Under the pieces are notes generated by a model. The model ran no database searches. It was not told where the DNA came from and saw only the letters and a program-made list of their open reading frames with translations. The position numbers and the translations under genes are program-made. Positions 17,819 to 27,794 of a stretch of 64,000 nt of DNA are shown in pieces. The first letter of the stretch is position 1, and each line of letters starts with the position of its first letter. The DNA is from Lancefieldella parvula. Lineage in GTDB: Bacteria > Actinomycetota > Coriobacteriia > Coriobacteriales > Atopobiaceae. The stretch covers positions 62,001-126,000 of the forward strand of contig CP097092.1 in the NCBI GenBank assembly GCA_023300185.1, given 5' to 3'.

Positions 17819-18325
17819 ATGAGCGACGAAGCGCAAGAGCCTTTGACTCCACAGGCTGCTCTTGATCAGAAGTACATGAAACTTGCTCTTGAACAGGCAG
17901 AACTTGCAGCACAGATAGGAGAAGTGCCTATCGGAGCAGTTGTAGTGTGCGATGGAGAGGTTATTGCTGTTGCACATAATCGCCGTGAGATAGATAACGA
18001 CCCTTCTGCACACGCTGAGTTTCTCGCCATGCAAGAGGCCTCAAAAAAGCTTGGCCGCTGGAGGCTTTCGGGCTGTACGGTGTACGTGACGCTGGAACCT
18101 TGCTTGATGTGCGCAGGATTGATGGTCAATGCTCGTATTGATCGCTGCGTGTTTGGCGCGTTTGATCCCAAGGGCGGCGCAACGGGCACGTTGTTTGACG
18201 TGAGCAGTGATCCAAGACTTAATCATGAGTTTGCGGTCTCAGGCGGAGTATTAGCAGACGAGGCATCTGCACAGCTCAAAGCGTTCTTTAAAGAGCGTCG
18301 TAAAAGCAAAAGTTTGGAAAATTGA
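17819..18325 (+). CDS. tadA: tRNA-specific adenosine deaminase
   Basis: TadA converts A34 to inosine in tRNA-Arg(ACG). The 168-residue protein has the zinc deaminase motifs HAE (His65-Glu67) and PCLMC (Cys95, Cys98), with VPIGAVVV near residue 37 and a C-terminal helix ending FFKERRKSKSLEN, all as in the family. The start ATG at 17819 has GTGAGGAG in front. It sits next to tRNA-Ser on the other strand. The 11-bp repeat array directly upstream is unusual for a housekeeping gene. Confidence 0.93.
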   Translation: MSDEAQEPLTPQAALDQKYMKLALEQAELAAQIGEVPIGAVVVCDGEVIAVAHNRREIDNDPSAHAEFLAMQEASKKLGRWRLSGCTVYVTLEPCLMCAGLMVNARIDRCVFGAFDPKGGATGTLFDVSSDPRLNHEFAVSGGVLADEASAQLKAFFKERRKSKSLEN

Positions 18326-18364
18326 GAAGTTTAGAGGAATTATTTAAAAGAAATTTTGATTCCA

Positions 18365-18835
18365 CTAGCGTTTATCAGCAAAGCCTCCAAGACCAATGAA
18401 AGCCACTACAAGAATGAGCTTTATAGCCATTGAGATGCTGAATACAAAAGATAGAGACGCGCTTACTAATAGGAATAATGCAAATACAGAGATTGTGATT
18501 AAGATTAATTTGTCATTATCGTCAGCTGTTTGGGGCTGAGACGCGTGCCCTTGGACATTTTGATTAGTTACATTTTTATTAAAGACGATAGAGAGTGTAA
18601 TAAAAGAATTTATAAGCACGAGAAGAGCATAGAGATACCAATAGTTGTAAGAGACAAGAAAATAGAGAAAACATCCAGATAATACAGTCCTAAAGGACGA
18701 GATTTTACCTGTTCTATAAAATGTATGAAGTCCGGCAAAGCCACCAATAAAAGCTAATAGCCCGTAGGTTAATCGGGACGAGTATTTGCTTGAGGTTACT
18801 TGTTCAGATGAATCACTGACATCCGTCTCAGCCAT
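18365..18835 (-). CDS. TM2-domain-like membrane protein
   Basis: The product is 156 residues. After a polar N-terminus, residues about 22-85 resemble a TM2 domain (YGLLAFIGGFAGLHTFYRTGK), whose usual form is a pair of helices with a GxxGxHxFY turn. Two further hydrophobic segments lie near the C-terminus (about 108-155). The function of TM2 proteins in bacteria is unknown. I start it at the ATG at 18835, which follows TTGGAGG; the frame is open four codons further. The DNA is more AT-rich than its neighbours. Confidence 0.6.
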   Translation of the reverse strand: MAETDVSDSSEQVTSSKYSSRLTYGLLAFIGGFAGLHTFYRTGKISSFRTVLSGCFLYFLVSYNYWYLYALLVLINSFITLSIVFNKNVTNQNVQGHASQPQTADDNDKLILITISVFALFLLVSASLSFVFSISMAIKLILVVAFIGLGGFADKR

Positions 18836-18957
18836 AAGAGCCTCCAAAGTATGCCGTAAACACTCTTATAAATTCAGTAAAATAATTTTATAAGAGTATT
18901 ATATCACAATATGGAATAAATTTCATAAAGTGTTCTTTGGAGAATGGAACTGTAGTT

Positions 18958-20278
18958 TTAGATCACCTGGAAAATAAAGAAATCAAGATAGTGACTCTCG
19001 GGAACACCCCAAAGAATTGGGTGGTCAGGAGCTTGCTGTCGCTCTTCAATTTGCTTGAGCTGCACGTTGGTGTGGTGAGCTGCCTCGGCAATTGCCTGGG
19101 CGAGAAGATCTCTGGTCATGAAGTGTGAGCAGGAACAAGTTGCCAGGTAGCCACCTCGAGGTAGCAGCTTCATGGCTGCAGCGTTGATTTCCTTATAGCC
19201 GCGCATGGCGCTGCGAACCTTGTCGCGCGTCTTAGTAAATGCAGGCGGATCCAGAATGATGAGGTCAAACGGACCTCCCTCTGCCTTGAGCTGACTGCGG
19301 TCACCAGCTAATTCTGGCAGGTATTCAAGTACGTTTGCACAGGTAAAGTCCATGCGATCTGCTAAGTCGTTGAGCTCCGCATTTTGGCGTGCAAGGTCAA
19401 TGGCGGTTTGGCTGACATCTACGCAGCGGACAAATTCTGCTCCACCTGCTGCAGCGTTAAGGCCAAACGGACCAACGTGGCAGAAACAATCCAGCACACG
19501 ACGGCCTTGTGCAAGCTGGCGAACTGCTCGGCGGTTATATTTTTGATCCAAGAAAAAGCCGGTTTTCTGGCTGTTCTCCAGGTCAAGATTGAATTTGAGT
19601 CCGTTTTCTGTTGCAAGAACATGAGTTGAAGGCAGAGCTAAGGGAACTTTCTGCAATCAAGCCATTCTCGTCAGAAAAAGTACCTGTCCACCAGCCCTTA
19701 TATTGTGGAAGTCCTTCTTTAAGGCGCGAAGGGGAGTCGTTCCTCTCGTAGATGCCATCAATTACCTGGCCATCTGTAGACAAAACCTCAAGCAGCAGCG
19801 GATAGATGACGTTGCGCAGACGCTCCATGCTTACGGTTCCTACCTGCGCTACCAATACGTTCTCGTAGCGGTCAACGATTAAGCCAGGAAAGCCATCGGC
19901 CTCAGAGAAGATAACGCGGCAGCAATTGGTGTCGGGCTCAGTCCCTGGTAGAGCGCGGTTTCCCATAGTGGTTTTGCGGTGCTCCCACGCCCAGCTAATC
20001 TTTCGACTCCAAAACGCTTCGTTGAGCCTATCGTTGGCGTTTCTTGTCACAATTCTGACGCGAATCTTGCTCATTTCTGACAGAAGACCGGTTCCTTGGT
20101 AGGTGCCGTTCTCCTCAAAGACATCAACAATGCAACCATTTTGAGCACACTCGCCGCTTTCTGGAGACGGCTCTATACGGATGACCTCGCCCTCAAAGAC
20201 CCAAGGATGTCCGCCCGCAAGTGCGCGAGCTGCTTTCTTGGTGATAATAACCTGTGGATAAGGGCGGAGTTGCTTCAT
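18958..20278 (-). pseudogene. rlmI: 23S rRNA m5C methyltransferase RlmI-like, frameshifted
   Basis: The N-terminal part is a PUA-like domain (ITKKAARALAGGHPWVFEGEV near residue 12) followed by the EEHD-type domain. The C-terminal part is a Rossmann SAM-methyltransferase with QKTGFFLDQ, VLDCFCHVGPFGLNAA, the catalytic-region motif LDPPAFTK and GYLATCSCSH. The first frame runs into a stop after DENGLIAE near 19650, and the second frame continues from KVPLALPSTHVLATENG. One indel at about 19635-19665 restores a protein of about 440 residues. RlmI/RlmK-type enzymes methylate 23S rRNA; the exact target base in this lineage is inferred. Confidence 0.85.
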
Positions 20279-20351
20279 GATGGTCCTTCTCGCGAGAAGT
20301 GCTTACAAAAGGCTGGGTGCTTATATGTGCCCAGTGTCGATGCTCAAAAAG

Positions 20352-20733
20352 TTACATAAAAAAATTGCAGAGAGCCATAAGAGGGAATATTGCCTGCTTG
20401 ATAGCTGCAGAGCGTTTGTCGGGAGAAGTCACAAAGAGAAGAATTGCGGCAAATTCCATTGAACAAACAGCAAAGATAACAAGCGCTTTACCTAGCTGGA
20501 TTTCTGGTAGCCATCAAGAAGACGCCAACGAATACCTCAATAGCAAGAAAGAGATTGTAAAATCCCTGGTTAAAAGCCATCTTCTCAGTGCTCTCTGCCT
20601 CTTCTTTTGTCATGTTAAAGGCCTTGAGCGCACCGTCAGAAGTCCAGGCAAATGACTCAAGATAAAATATGACCACGTGAAAAGCTGCAGCTCCAAGAGC
20701 AAAAATTATACCAACGCCACTAAAAGGGCCCAT
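20352..20733 (-). pseudogene. DUF1304 membrane protein, frameshifted
   Basis: The 5' part encodes a helix followed by FYLESFAWTSDGALKAFNMTKE and AFNQGFYNLFLA, the signature of DUF1304 (four-helix membrane protein, function unknown). The frame stops just after MATRNPAR near 20488. The family's remaining two helices continue in another frame (LGKALVIFAVCSMEFAAILLF) to a stop at 20352. An indel at about 20493-20497 explains the break. The start ATG at 20733 follows AAAGGA; the longer upstream open frame has no coding character. Confidence 0.75.
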
Positions 20734-20777
20734 GTTTGATTCCTTTACTGTATTAGCTGACTGCGTCTGATTATAGA

Positions 20778-22145
20778 TTACGTGTGTCGGCCATATCTGC
20801 CGCCAAATCCAAAGCCTTTGCCTCTTGACCTTGAGCCCGAGAACATCGAACGCGTGGTCTTGGTGGTAGAGCGGGAGCCTTGGAGCATAATACGTCCGGC
20901 ATCGTAAGAAAAGCCAGGTAGATCCCATGTAGGAATGAGCGCTTTTGTGAAGTACTCAATTTCTCTGAGCGGCGTGACCTCGTCTGGTCCCATAAAAGTG
21001 AACGCCTGACCTGCGGCCCCAGCGCGGCCTGTTCGGCCAATACGGTGAACATAATCCTCGGGGTCAAGCGGCACGTCAAAGTTGATAACGGCGTCAATGC
21101 CCTGGATATCAATGCCGCGGCTCATGACGTCGGTTGCAACAAGAACCTGAATGGCGCCACTACGGAATCGCTCCAGTGCTCTTGCGCGAGCCTTTTGCGG
21201 ACGGTCCGCATGCATAACATCAACCTTTAGACCTGCGGCTTTGAGATTTTTGTAAATGCTGTCAACGCGCGACTTTGTCCTACAGAACACCAACACACGC
21301 TCTGGCGCAGGATCAAACGAGTCGATAAGTGCCTTTAAGAGCTGCGGCTTTTGTCCCTGAGTGACTGAGCACAAATGTTGCTCGATTGTTGCCGCAGTCT
21401 GTCCGGTTCTTGCAATCTCAATGCGCTCTGGATCTTTGAGCAGCGCATCTATGGTTGAGGTAATTGACGCGGGGAGCGTTGCCGAGAAAAGCAACGTTTG
21501 GTGCGCCTTGGGTAGCTGCTCCATAATGCGGCGAACGCTTGGCCAAAATCCCATGTCAAGCATGCGATCTGCCTCGTCAAGTACCAGCACCTGGATGTTC
21601 TCTAGGCTTGTATGCTTCTTGTCGAGAAGATCAATCAAGCGGCCAGGTGTTGCCACCAGCACATCGCAACCTTTTTGCAGCGCGGTTATCTGGTGTTTGT
21701 AGCGAGCGCCACCGGTGACAATGACGGCCTGCTGACCAGTGGATCCGCAAACGCTCTTGGCAACGTCATCAATTTGGGCAGCTAGCTCTCGCGTCGGTGT
21801 GATGATGAGCGCGCGGGGATATGCGTTGCGTTTGGTGTCGCCTCGCTTGGCGTTGCGCTTGGCGCTACGCCCGGCGCTCGCGTTGGGTTTGGCGCTCGTG
21901 TTGGGTTCCTTGGCGTCGGGTTTCTCGGCCCCGCCGCGTTTCTCGACAGCAATGCGCTGCAGCGTAGGCAACATAAACGCTGCAGTTTTACCCGTTCCCG
22001 TTTGCGCAGACGCAACAACGTCCTTGCCCGCGAGGACAGCGGGAATTGCCGCGGCTTGTACGGGAGTAGGCGCGTTGAACCCAAGTGTCGCTACGCCTGC
22101 CAGAATTTGCTCGTTTAGCCCGAGCTCGGCAAAAGTTATTTCCAT
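20778..22145 (-). CDS. DEAD-box RNA helicase (RhlE type)
   Basis: The 455-residue protein has all core motifs: Q motif (FNAPTPVQ), motif I AQTGTGKT (47-54), PTRELA, GG, TPGRL, DEAD (VLDEADRMLDMG), SAT, and the second RecA-like domain ending HRIGRTGRAG. A Ser/Arg/Gly-rich basic tail (SRSRGKGFGFGGRYGRHT) suits RNA binding. Between motifs I and Ia is a lineage-specific insert of about 40 residues rich in Lys/Ala/Asn (AKPNASAGRSAKRNAKRG), built from repeated GC-rich DNA around 21840-21930. Such helicases help ribosome assembly or mRNA turnover. The start is set at the ATG at 22145. No good Shine-Dalgarno is visible and metA starts divergently only 46 bp away, so translation may be leaderless. Confidence 0.9.
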   Translation of the reverse strand: MEITFAELGLNEQILAGVATLGFNAPTPVQAAAIPAVLAGKDVVASAQTGTGKTAAFMLPTLQRIAVEKRGGAEKPDAKEPNTSAKPNASAGRSAKRNAKRGDTKRNAYPRALIITPTRELAAQIDDVAKSVCGSTGQQAVIVTGGARYKHQITALQKGCDVLVATPGRLIDLLDKKHTSLENIQVLVLDEADRMLDMGFWPSVRRIMEQLPKAHQTLLFSATLPASITSTIDALLKDPERIEIARTGQTAATIEQHLCSVTQGQKPQLLKALIDSFDPAPERVLVFCRTKSRVDSIYKNLKAAGLKVDVMHADRPQKARARALERFRSGAIQVLVATDVMSRGIDIQGIDAVINFDVPLDPEDYVHRIGRTGRAGAAGQAFTFMGPDEVTPLREIEYFTKALIPTWDLPGFSYDAGRIMLQGSRSTTKTTRSMFSGSRSRGKGFGFGGRYGRHT

Positions 22146-22191
22146 ACAAACAAGTATACTTATGTGCAACGATTAGCCAAAGGAAGTTGCC

Positions 22192-23175
22192 ATGCCTATT
22201 AATATTCCAGATGGTTTACCAGCTAAGAAGACGCTGCAAGAAGAGCGCATTTTTGCGCTTGAGGAAGAAGTTGCAGAACACCAGGAGATTCGTCCACTGC
22301 GCCTGGCAATTTTGAATTTAATGCCTAAGAAAATTCAGACCGAGACACAGATTCTCCGCTTGATTTCAAAGTCTCCTATACAGGTTACGTGCGACTTTAT
22401 GCGTATCTCTTCGCACGAATCTAAAAATACTGCCGCCGACCATCTGGTTACGTTTTATTCAACTTTTGATGACTTCAAAGATAAAAATTATGACGGTCTG
22501 ATTGTTACCGGCGCTCCTATCGAGGATCTTAAATACGAGGACGTTGACTACTGGGATGAGTTTTGTCGCATTGTTGACTGGTCTCAGGAACATGTCTTTT
22601 CTACCATGTACCTGTGCTGGGGCGCACTAGCTGGCCTGTATTACCTGCACGATATTCCCAAGAAGATGCTGGGCGCTAAGCTGTTTGGTATTTTTCCGCA
22701 GCGTTTATGCGATGAGTATTGCTTCCTCACCAATGGATTTGACGAGGTACATTACATGCCACACTCTCGTCACGCCGCGATTGAGACATCAGCTCTGGTG
22801 GATCATCCTGAGCTTGCCGTGCTTTCTGAGGGATTTACCAGCGGACCTGCACTTCTCGCCACCAGAGACTTTCACGAGATTTTTGTAACCGGTCATTTTG
22901 AATATGATCGCGACACGCTTGCAGAGGAGTATTGGCGCGATTTCCACAAGGGCCTGCCTATTCGTCTGCCAGAGAACTACTTCCCTGATAACGATCCAGA
23001 AAAGCAGCCGCTGTTTACCTGGCGCGCGCATGCCAACTTGCTGTATCGTAACTGGATTAACTGGGTGTACCAGATGACGCCGTACAACACAGACGAGATA
23101 CCTGCGGCTATTGCAGATCTTCGTCAACGTGTTTCCGAGGCTGATCCTGATGCAAGGATGACCGGTAGGTTCTAA
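22192..23175 (+). CDS. metA: homoserine O-acyltransferase, predicted acetyl-CoA specific
   Basis: It acylates homoserine, the first committed step of methionine synthesis. The 327-residue protein has the catalytic triad in the standard positions: Cys142 (MYLCWGA), His235 and Glu237 (VTGHFEYD). Residue 111 is Glu (GAPIEDLKYEDV). In this family Glu at 111 gives acetyl-CoA use and Gly gives succinyl-CoA use, so this enzyme is probably a homoserine O-acetyltransferase despite the MetA name. The start ATG follows AAAGGAAG. No methionine riboswitch is visible in the 46-bp gap before it. Confidence 0.93.
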   Translation: MPINIPDGLPAKKTLQEERIFALEEEVAEHQEIRPLRLAILNLMPKKIQTETQILRLISKSPIQVTCDFMRISSHESKNTAADHLVTFYSTFDDFKDKNYDGLIVTGAPIEDLKYEDVDYWDEFCRIVDWSQEHVFSTMYLCWGALAGLYYLHDIPKKMLGAKLFGIFPQRLCDEYCFLTNGFDEVHYMPHSRHAAIETSALVDHPELAVLSEGFTSGPALLATRDFHEIFVTGHFEYDRDTLAEEYWRDFHKGLPIRLPENYFPDNDPEKQPLFTWRAHANLLYRNWINWVYQMTPYNTDEIPAAIADLRQRVSEADPDARMTGRF

Positions 23176-23304
23176 GCAGGCATTTGCACGGTGACCGAAT
23201 TGCCAGCGCTTGTAACTGGCTGGACGCCATCAATACCATAAAATAATTTATTGATACACGCGTATGAAGCTACGTGTAGAAACACGTATAGAGAGGATAC
23301 GTTG

Positions 23305-23865
23305 ATGAAGGTTGTAATTGCTTCAGATATTCACGGCGCTGCCGACTATTGCGAGAAGCTCATGCAGGTCATAGAGGAGGAGCAGCCAAAGTACGTTTTG
23401 CTTCTTGGAGATCTGCTCTATCACGGCCCTCGCAACGATCTTCCTGCAGACTACGCACCAAAGCGCGTTATTGAGATGTTGAACAGCATTTCCGATAAGG
23501 TCATTGCGGTCCGCGGAAATTGCGAGGCAGAGGTTGACCAGATGGTTCTGGACTTCCCTTGCATGGCTGATTACAACATCTTGTTTGATAAGGACCCAAA
23601 GACGGGCAAGCAGTTCACTATCTTCTTTACTCACGGTCACGTCTTTGGTCCTGGCATTCACAACAGCGTTGATAAATGGCCTCAGACGCCAAGTATGGAC
23701 GCGTTTGTGTACGGCCACACGCACAGAAAAGTGAACATGCAGAGCGCTGACCACCCAGAGGTCACCGTGTTTAATCCAGGTTCTGTAGGCATTCCAAAGG
23801 ACGGCACTCACAGCTGCGGAATCTACGAGGACGGCGAGTTTAGGCACGTCATCCTCGGAGAGTAG
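23305..23865 (+). CDS. YfcE-family metallophosphodiesterase
   Basis: The 186-residue protein has the calcineurin-like phosphoesterase motifs in order: SDIHG (residues 7-11), GDLLYHGPRND, GNCE, FTHGH and GHTH near residue 140, matching the MJ0936/YfcE group of small phosphodiesterases. The physiological substrate is unknown. The ATG at 23305 is chosen because GAGAGGA lies just upstream; the frame is open 18 codons further without a site. It converges with the gntR gene across a shared terminator. Confidence 0.88.
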   Translation: MKVVIASDIHGAADYCEKLMQVIEEEQPKYVLLLGDLLYHGPRNDLPADYAPKRVIEMLNSISDKVIAVRGNCEAEVDQMVLDFPCMADYNILFDKDPKTGKQFTIFFTHGHVFGPGIHNSVDKWPQTPSMDAFVYGHTHRKVNMQSADHPEVTVFNPGSVGIPKDGTHSCGIYEDGEFRHVILGE

Positions 23866-23949
23866 CCATCGAGCAGCCGGCGAGCAGCACCACGCTGTGT
23901 AGCACTGTGTGCTGCACCCCGCGTCGCGCATCCATACACGCAAACAAAT

Positions 23950-23985
23950 GGCGAGAAGATCGATCGGTCTTCTCGCCTTATTTTG
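23950..23985. terminator. GGCGAGAAG/CTTCTCGCC inverted-pair terminator
   Basis: The inverted pair flanks atcgatcggt and is followed by TTATTTT. A stretch of about 42 bp including the hairpin is identical to the one at 29442. It lies between convergent genes. Confidence 0.85.
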
Positions 23986-24003
23986 TGTCGCTGTGTCAGA
24001 GGT

Positions 24004-24723
24004 TTAGTGCATAGAAATGGTCATGAATTCATAGCCATGTGCATGTCGCGAGATGGAATATTCAAACGCGCGGCCATCGTCGATATAACCGATTTGCTCA
24101 ACCTCCAGAAGGGGATCGCCTGTGCTAATTTCTAGCCTCGAAGCCTCTACCTCTGTAGGCATGACAGCCCTGATAACACGGTGCGCATTGGCAATTTTGA
24201 GTCCAATTTCGCTCTCAATATAGTTGTAAATCGAGTGCTCCAGATGAGCCATTTTAAGATTAGGGACCAGGCTAATGGGCATGTAGGTATACTCGATGAC
24301 CTGCGCAGTCCCTTCAACAAGCCTGACGCGCACAATTCTGTACACAAAATCTTCGGTAGAAATATCAAGAGCTTTAGCAATGTATTCAGAAGGACGCTCA
24401 ACTTCAAAGGTGTAGACCTTTGATTTAACGCGCTCACCTCGGGCGGCATGTTCAGCCATGAAGCCTTCCATTTGACCGGAGACCTCTTTACTTGGCTTAA
24501 TCTGCGTTCCTTCTTCCAGCTTTTTGACAAAAGTGCCGGAGCCTTTTCGCCTGAAGATAAGTCCTTGCTGTTCAAGAACTTCTAATGCCTTGTTAATGGT
24601 AATTTTGCTTACCTCATATTGCTCGCAAAGCTGAGCAACGGAAGGCAGGCGAGAATAAGCAGGATATGTGCCTATAGCAATATCAGTTTTAAGATCCTGA
24701 ACAATCAGCTCGTACTTATTCAT
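24004..24723 (-). CDS. GntR-family regulator with UTRA sensor domain
   Basis: The 239-residue protein has an N-terminal winged helix (about 1-70; SRLPSVAQLCEQYEVSKITINKALEVL, then GLIFRRKGSGTFV) and a C-terminal UTRA ligand domain (about 90-235), the HutC/TreR type that usually binds a sugar phosphate. It is divergent from the GH1/PTS operon, and a perfect inverted repeat lies between them, so it is very likely the local repressor responding to a phospho-beta-glucoside. A GGAGG site precedes the start. Confidence 0.9.
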   Translation of the reverse strand: MNKYELIVQDLKTDIAIGTYPAYSRLPSVAQLCEQYEVSKITINKALEVLEQQGLIFRRKGSGTFVKKLEEGTQIKPSKEVSGQMEGFMAEHAARGERVKSKVYTFEVERPSEYIAKALDISTEDFVYRIVRVRLVEGTAQVIEYTYMPISLVPNLKMAHLEHSIYNYIESEIGLKIANAHRVIRAVMPTEVEASRLEISTGDPLLEVEQIGYIDDGRAFEYSISRHAHGYEFMTISMH

Positions 24724-24790
24724 GACACCTCCTTAGGTAGCAAAATTTTACTTTGCATTCTATCTGATTTGCATTAGTATACTACATAGA

Positions 24791-24832
24791 AAACCTAACA
24801 TATCTGTTTTATAAAGTTGACATGTTAGGTTT
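24791..24832. promoter_or_regulatory. probable GntR operator upstream of the beta-glucoside operon
   Basis: A perfect 11-bp inverted repeat, aaacctaacat (24791-24801) and atgttaggttt (24822-24832), lies between the divergent regulator and GH1 gene. A TTGACA hexamer overlaps the right arm. Confidence 0.6.
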
Positions 24833-24855
24833 AATACGTTTGAGAAAGGATAGGC

Positions 24856-26253
24856 ATGTCGTATCAGTTGCCTGAGAATTTCTTCTTTGGTGGGGCAATG
24901 TCTGGTCCACAGACCGAGGGTAAATGGCAAGACGGAGGAAAGCTGCCAAACCTTTGGGACACCTGGTCTAACCTGGACATCCACGCATTCCACAACCGCG
25001 TTGGTTCCTACGCTGGAAATGACTTTACAGAAAGAATGGAAGACGATCTTCAGCTTCTCAAGTCTCTTGGCTTGGATTCCATTCGCACTTCTATCCAGTG
25101 GAGCCGTTTGCTGGACATTAACGGCAACCTTAATCCAGAGGGCGCGAAGTACTATCACCACCTTTTTGCTGTTGCTAAAAAGGTTGGTATTGAGATTTTT
25201 GTAAACCTTTACCACTTTGACATGCCTGAATATCTCTTCAACCGCGGTGGCTGGGAGTCCCGTGAGGTTGTTGAGGCATATGCGCATTACGCACGTATTG
25301 CGTTTGAAACGTTTGGCAAAGAGATTCGCTATTGGTTCACTTTTAACGAGCCAATTGTTGAGCCAGAGGTTCGCTACACACTGGGCGGCTGGTACCCCTT
25401 TGTAAAGAATTATTCGCGTGCCCGTGCTGTTCAGTACAACATTTCACTTGCTCATGCGCTTGGCGTGCGCGAGTATCGCCGTGCAAAAGCAGCAGGTTTT
25501 ATGCTTGAGGACTCTCGCATTGGCCTCATCAACTGCTTTGCACCACCATATACCAAAGAGAATCCATCTGAGGCAGATCTTGAGGCGCTACGCATGACCG
25601 ACGGCGTCAACATTCGCTGGTGGCTTGACCTGGTAACTAAGGGAGAGCTTCCACAGGATGTCATTGATACGCTGCAGGACCGTGGTGTTAACCTGCCTAT
25701 TCGCCCTGAGGACAAGCTTATTCTTGCCGACGGCGTTGTGGATTGGTTGGGCTGCAACTATTACCACCCAGAGCGCATCCAGGCTCCTGCTAAAGATACT
25801 GACGAGAATGGCATTCCAAACTTTGCCGATCCCTATATCTGGCCAGAAGCAGAGATGAACGTTTCTCGTGGTTGGGAGATTTACCCACAGGGTCTTTACG
25901 ACTTTGCCATGAAGGTTCGCGATGAGTATCCAGAGCTTGAGTGGTTTGTTTCCGAGAATGGCATGGGCGTAGAGCGAGAAGATCTTAAGAAAGACGAAAA
26001 CGGCGTAATTCAAGACGACTATCGTGTTGATTTTGTCCGTCGTCATCTTGAGTGGATTGCTCGTGCAATTCAGGACGGCGCAAAATGCCGTGGTTATCAC
26101 TACTGGGCCATCATCGATAACTGGTCCTGGGCAAATGCCTTCAAGAACCGTTATGGCTTTGTTGAGGTTGACCTGGAAGATAACTACAACCGCCGTCTTA
26201 AGAAATCAGCTGAGTGGCTTAAGCAAGTTGCCACTACACATATAGTTGACTAG
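24856..26253 (+). CDS. GH1 6-phospho-beta-glucosidase
   Basis: The 465-residue enzyme has the GH1 landmarks: N-terminal FFFGGAMSGPQTEG, acid/base Glu165 in FTFNEP and nucleophile Glu367 in VSENGMG, followed by DNWSWANAFKNRYGF. It would hydrolyse phosphorylated beta-glucosides delivered by the PTS encoded directly downstream. The pairing with lactose/cellobiose-type EIIC/B/A and a GntR-UTRA regulator favours a phospho-substrate. The exact sugar (cellobiose, arbutin/salicin type or galactoside) is not decided by the sequence. GAAAGGA precedes the ATG. Confidence 0.88.
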   Translation: MSYQLPENFFFGGAMSGPQTEGKWQDGGKLPNLWDTWSNLDIHAFHNRVGSYAGNDFTERMEDDLQLLKSLGLDSIRTSIQWSRLLDINGNLNPEGAKYYHHLFAVAKKVGIEIFVNLYHFDMPEYLFNRGGWESREVVEAYAHYARIAFETFGKEIRYWFTFNEPIVEPEVRYTLGGWYPFVKNYSRARAVQYNISLAHALGVREYRRAKAAGFMLEDSRIGLINCFAPPYTKENPSEADLEALRMTDGVNIRWWLDLVTKGELPQDVIDTLQDRGVNLPIRPEDKLILADGVVDWLGCNYYHPERIQAPAKDTDENGIPNFADPYIWPEAEMNVSRGWEIYPQGLYDFAMKVRDEYPELEWFVSENGMGVEREDLKKDENGVIQDDYRVDFVRRHLEWIARAIQDGAKCRGYHYWAIIDNWSWANAFKNRYGFVEVDLEDNYNRRLKKSAEWLKQVATTHIVD

Positions 26254-26276
26254 AAACTCGTGAAAGGAGTTTGCTC

Positions 26277-27718
26277 ATGGCAAAAGATAATGGCCAAGCA
26301 TCGTTTCTAGATAAATTTGCAGAAGTTTCTGCAAAAGTAGGTAATCAAGTTCACTTGAGGAGCCTGCGCGATGCATTTGCAACTGTCAGCCCAATTTACA
26401 TTTTGGCTGGTATTGCAGTACTGATCAACAACGTTCTGTTCCCACTCATCTTTGCAAATGATCCAGTTACCTTGGCTAATTTCAAGGTTTGGGGTGCAGC
26501 ATGTTGCTCAGGGCACTCTGAGTTTCTCGGCAGTTATTCTTGCAGGCATTATTGGTTATTGCCTTGCTCGTAACAAGCGTTTTGAGAACGCAATTTCTTG
26601 TGTTGTTATTGGTATTGCGGCTCTTATCATCATGATGCCTCAGAGCATTGTTGCTACTGCAGGTGCTGTTCTTCACGCAGCTAACGCCGCTGACGCAGCC
26701 GCTGCAGCAGTTGCGCTTCCTGTAGCTGATGTTGCTAAGCTCCTGCCAACTGGCTATGCAGTTACCGGCGTTGATGTAACTGGTGCTTTCTCCACTTCCT
26801 TCACCGGTACTAACGGCCTCTTTGGTGCAATCATCATTGGTCTGCTTTCCACCACCATCTTCATTAAGCTCTCCAGCGTTAAGCAGCTGAAGGTCAACCT
26901 TGGTGAGGGCGTTCCACCAGCGGTTGCAGATTCTTTTAACACCATGATTCCTATGATGTTGACCCTTACCGTCTTTGGTATTGCATCTGCTCTTCTTGCA
27001 GTTTGCGCTGGAACCGACCTTATGACCATCATTGCAACAAGCATTTCTGCCCCACTGAAGGGCCTCATGAATGCTGGTCCATTTGCAGTCATCATCATCT
27101 ACACCTTTGCAAACCTGCTCTTCTGCCTTGGTATTCACCAGTCCACCATCTCTGGTGTTCTGATTGAGCCAATCCTGACCATGCTTATTGTCGACAACAT
27201 GGCAACCTTTGCAGCTGGTCAGCCAATTCCTCAGGACCACTACATGAACATGCAGATCATCAACACCTTTGCTCTGATCGGTGGTTCTGGTTGTACTCTG
27301 ATGCTGCTTCTTGACACCTTTGTCTTCTCCAAGAACAAGGCTTCTAAAGATGTTGCAGCACTTTCTCTTCTCCCAGGTATCTTCAACATCAACGAGCCAG
27401 TTATTTACGGTTACCCAATCGTCTTTAACCTTCCTCTGATGATTCCATTTGTTCTTGTTCCAGATTTGTTCATCGGTCTGACCTACCTGCTTCACCAACC
27501 TTGGTTGGATTAGCCCTTGCGTTGCAATGGTTCCTTGGACCACCCCAGTCTTCCTGAGTGGTTGGCTGGCAACCGGTGGCGACGTTCGTGCTGTCATCTG
27601 GCAGGTCATCGAGGTCCTTCTCGCCATGGCAATTTACCTGCCATTCATGAAGATTTCCGAGCGCGCACAGGCCAAGCAGGCTGAGGCTCTTGCAGAGAAC
27701 GCTCAGGATGCAGAGTAG
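26277..27718 (+). pseudogene. PTS lactose/cellobiose-family EIIC, two frameshifts
   Basis: This is the membrane channel of the sugar phosphotransferase system, with about ten hydrophobic segments in total. The frame breaks twice. Near 26503 an extra base separates ANFKVWG from VAQGTLSFSAVILAG. Near 27492 an extra base separates LTYLL from LGWISPCVAMVPWTTPVF. The conserved EIIC motif FNINEPVIYGYPIVFN lies in the long middle piece. The repaired protein is about 480 residues with an intact C-terminus, which suits base-calling errors better than decay because EIIB and EIIA are intact. The start ATG follows AAAGGAG. Confidence 0.85.
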
Positions 27719-27794
27719 TTTGTAAGCTTATAATCTGAGTATCACTTGAAGCCAGCCATCGTATTCGGTGGCTGGCTCATCAAAAGGAGATCAC

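Noticed and set aside
21782..22084. 100-codon Arg/Pro/Ser-rich frame within the helicase gene
   Set aside because: It reads the repeated low-complexity insert of the helicase on the same strand in another frame and has no independent support.
26482..27627. 381-codon frame antisense to the PTS EIIC gene
   Set aside because: It spans both EIIC frameshifts without a break only by chance; the EIIC homology on the other strand is unmistakable.
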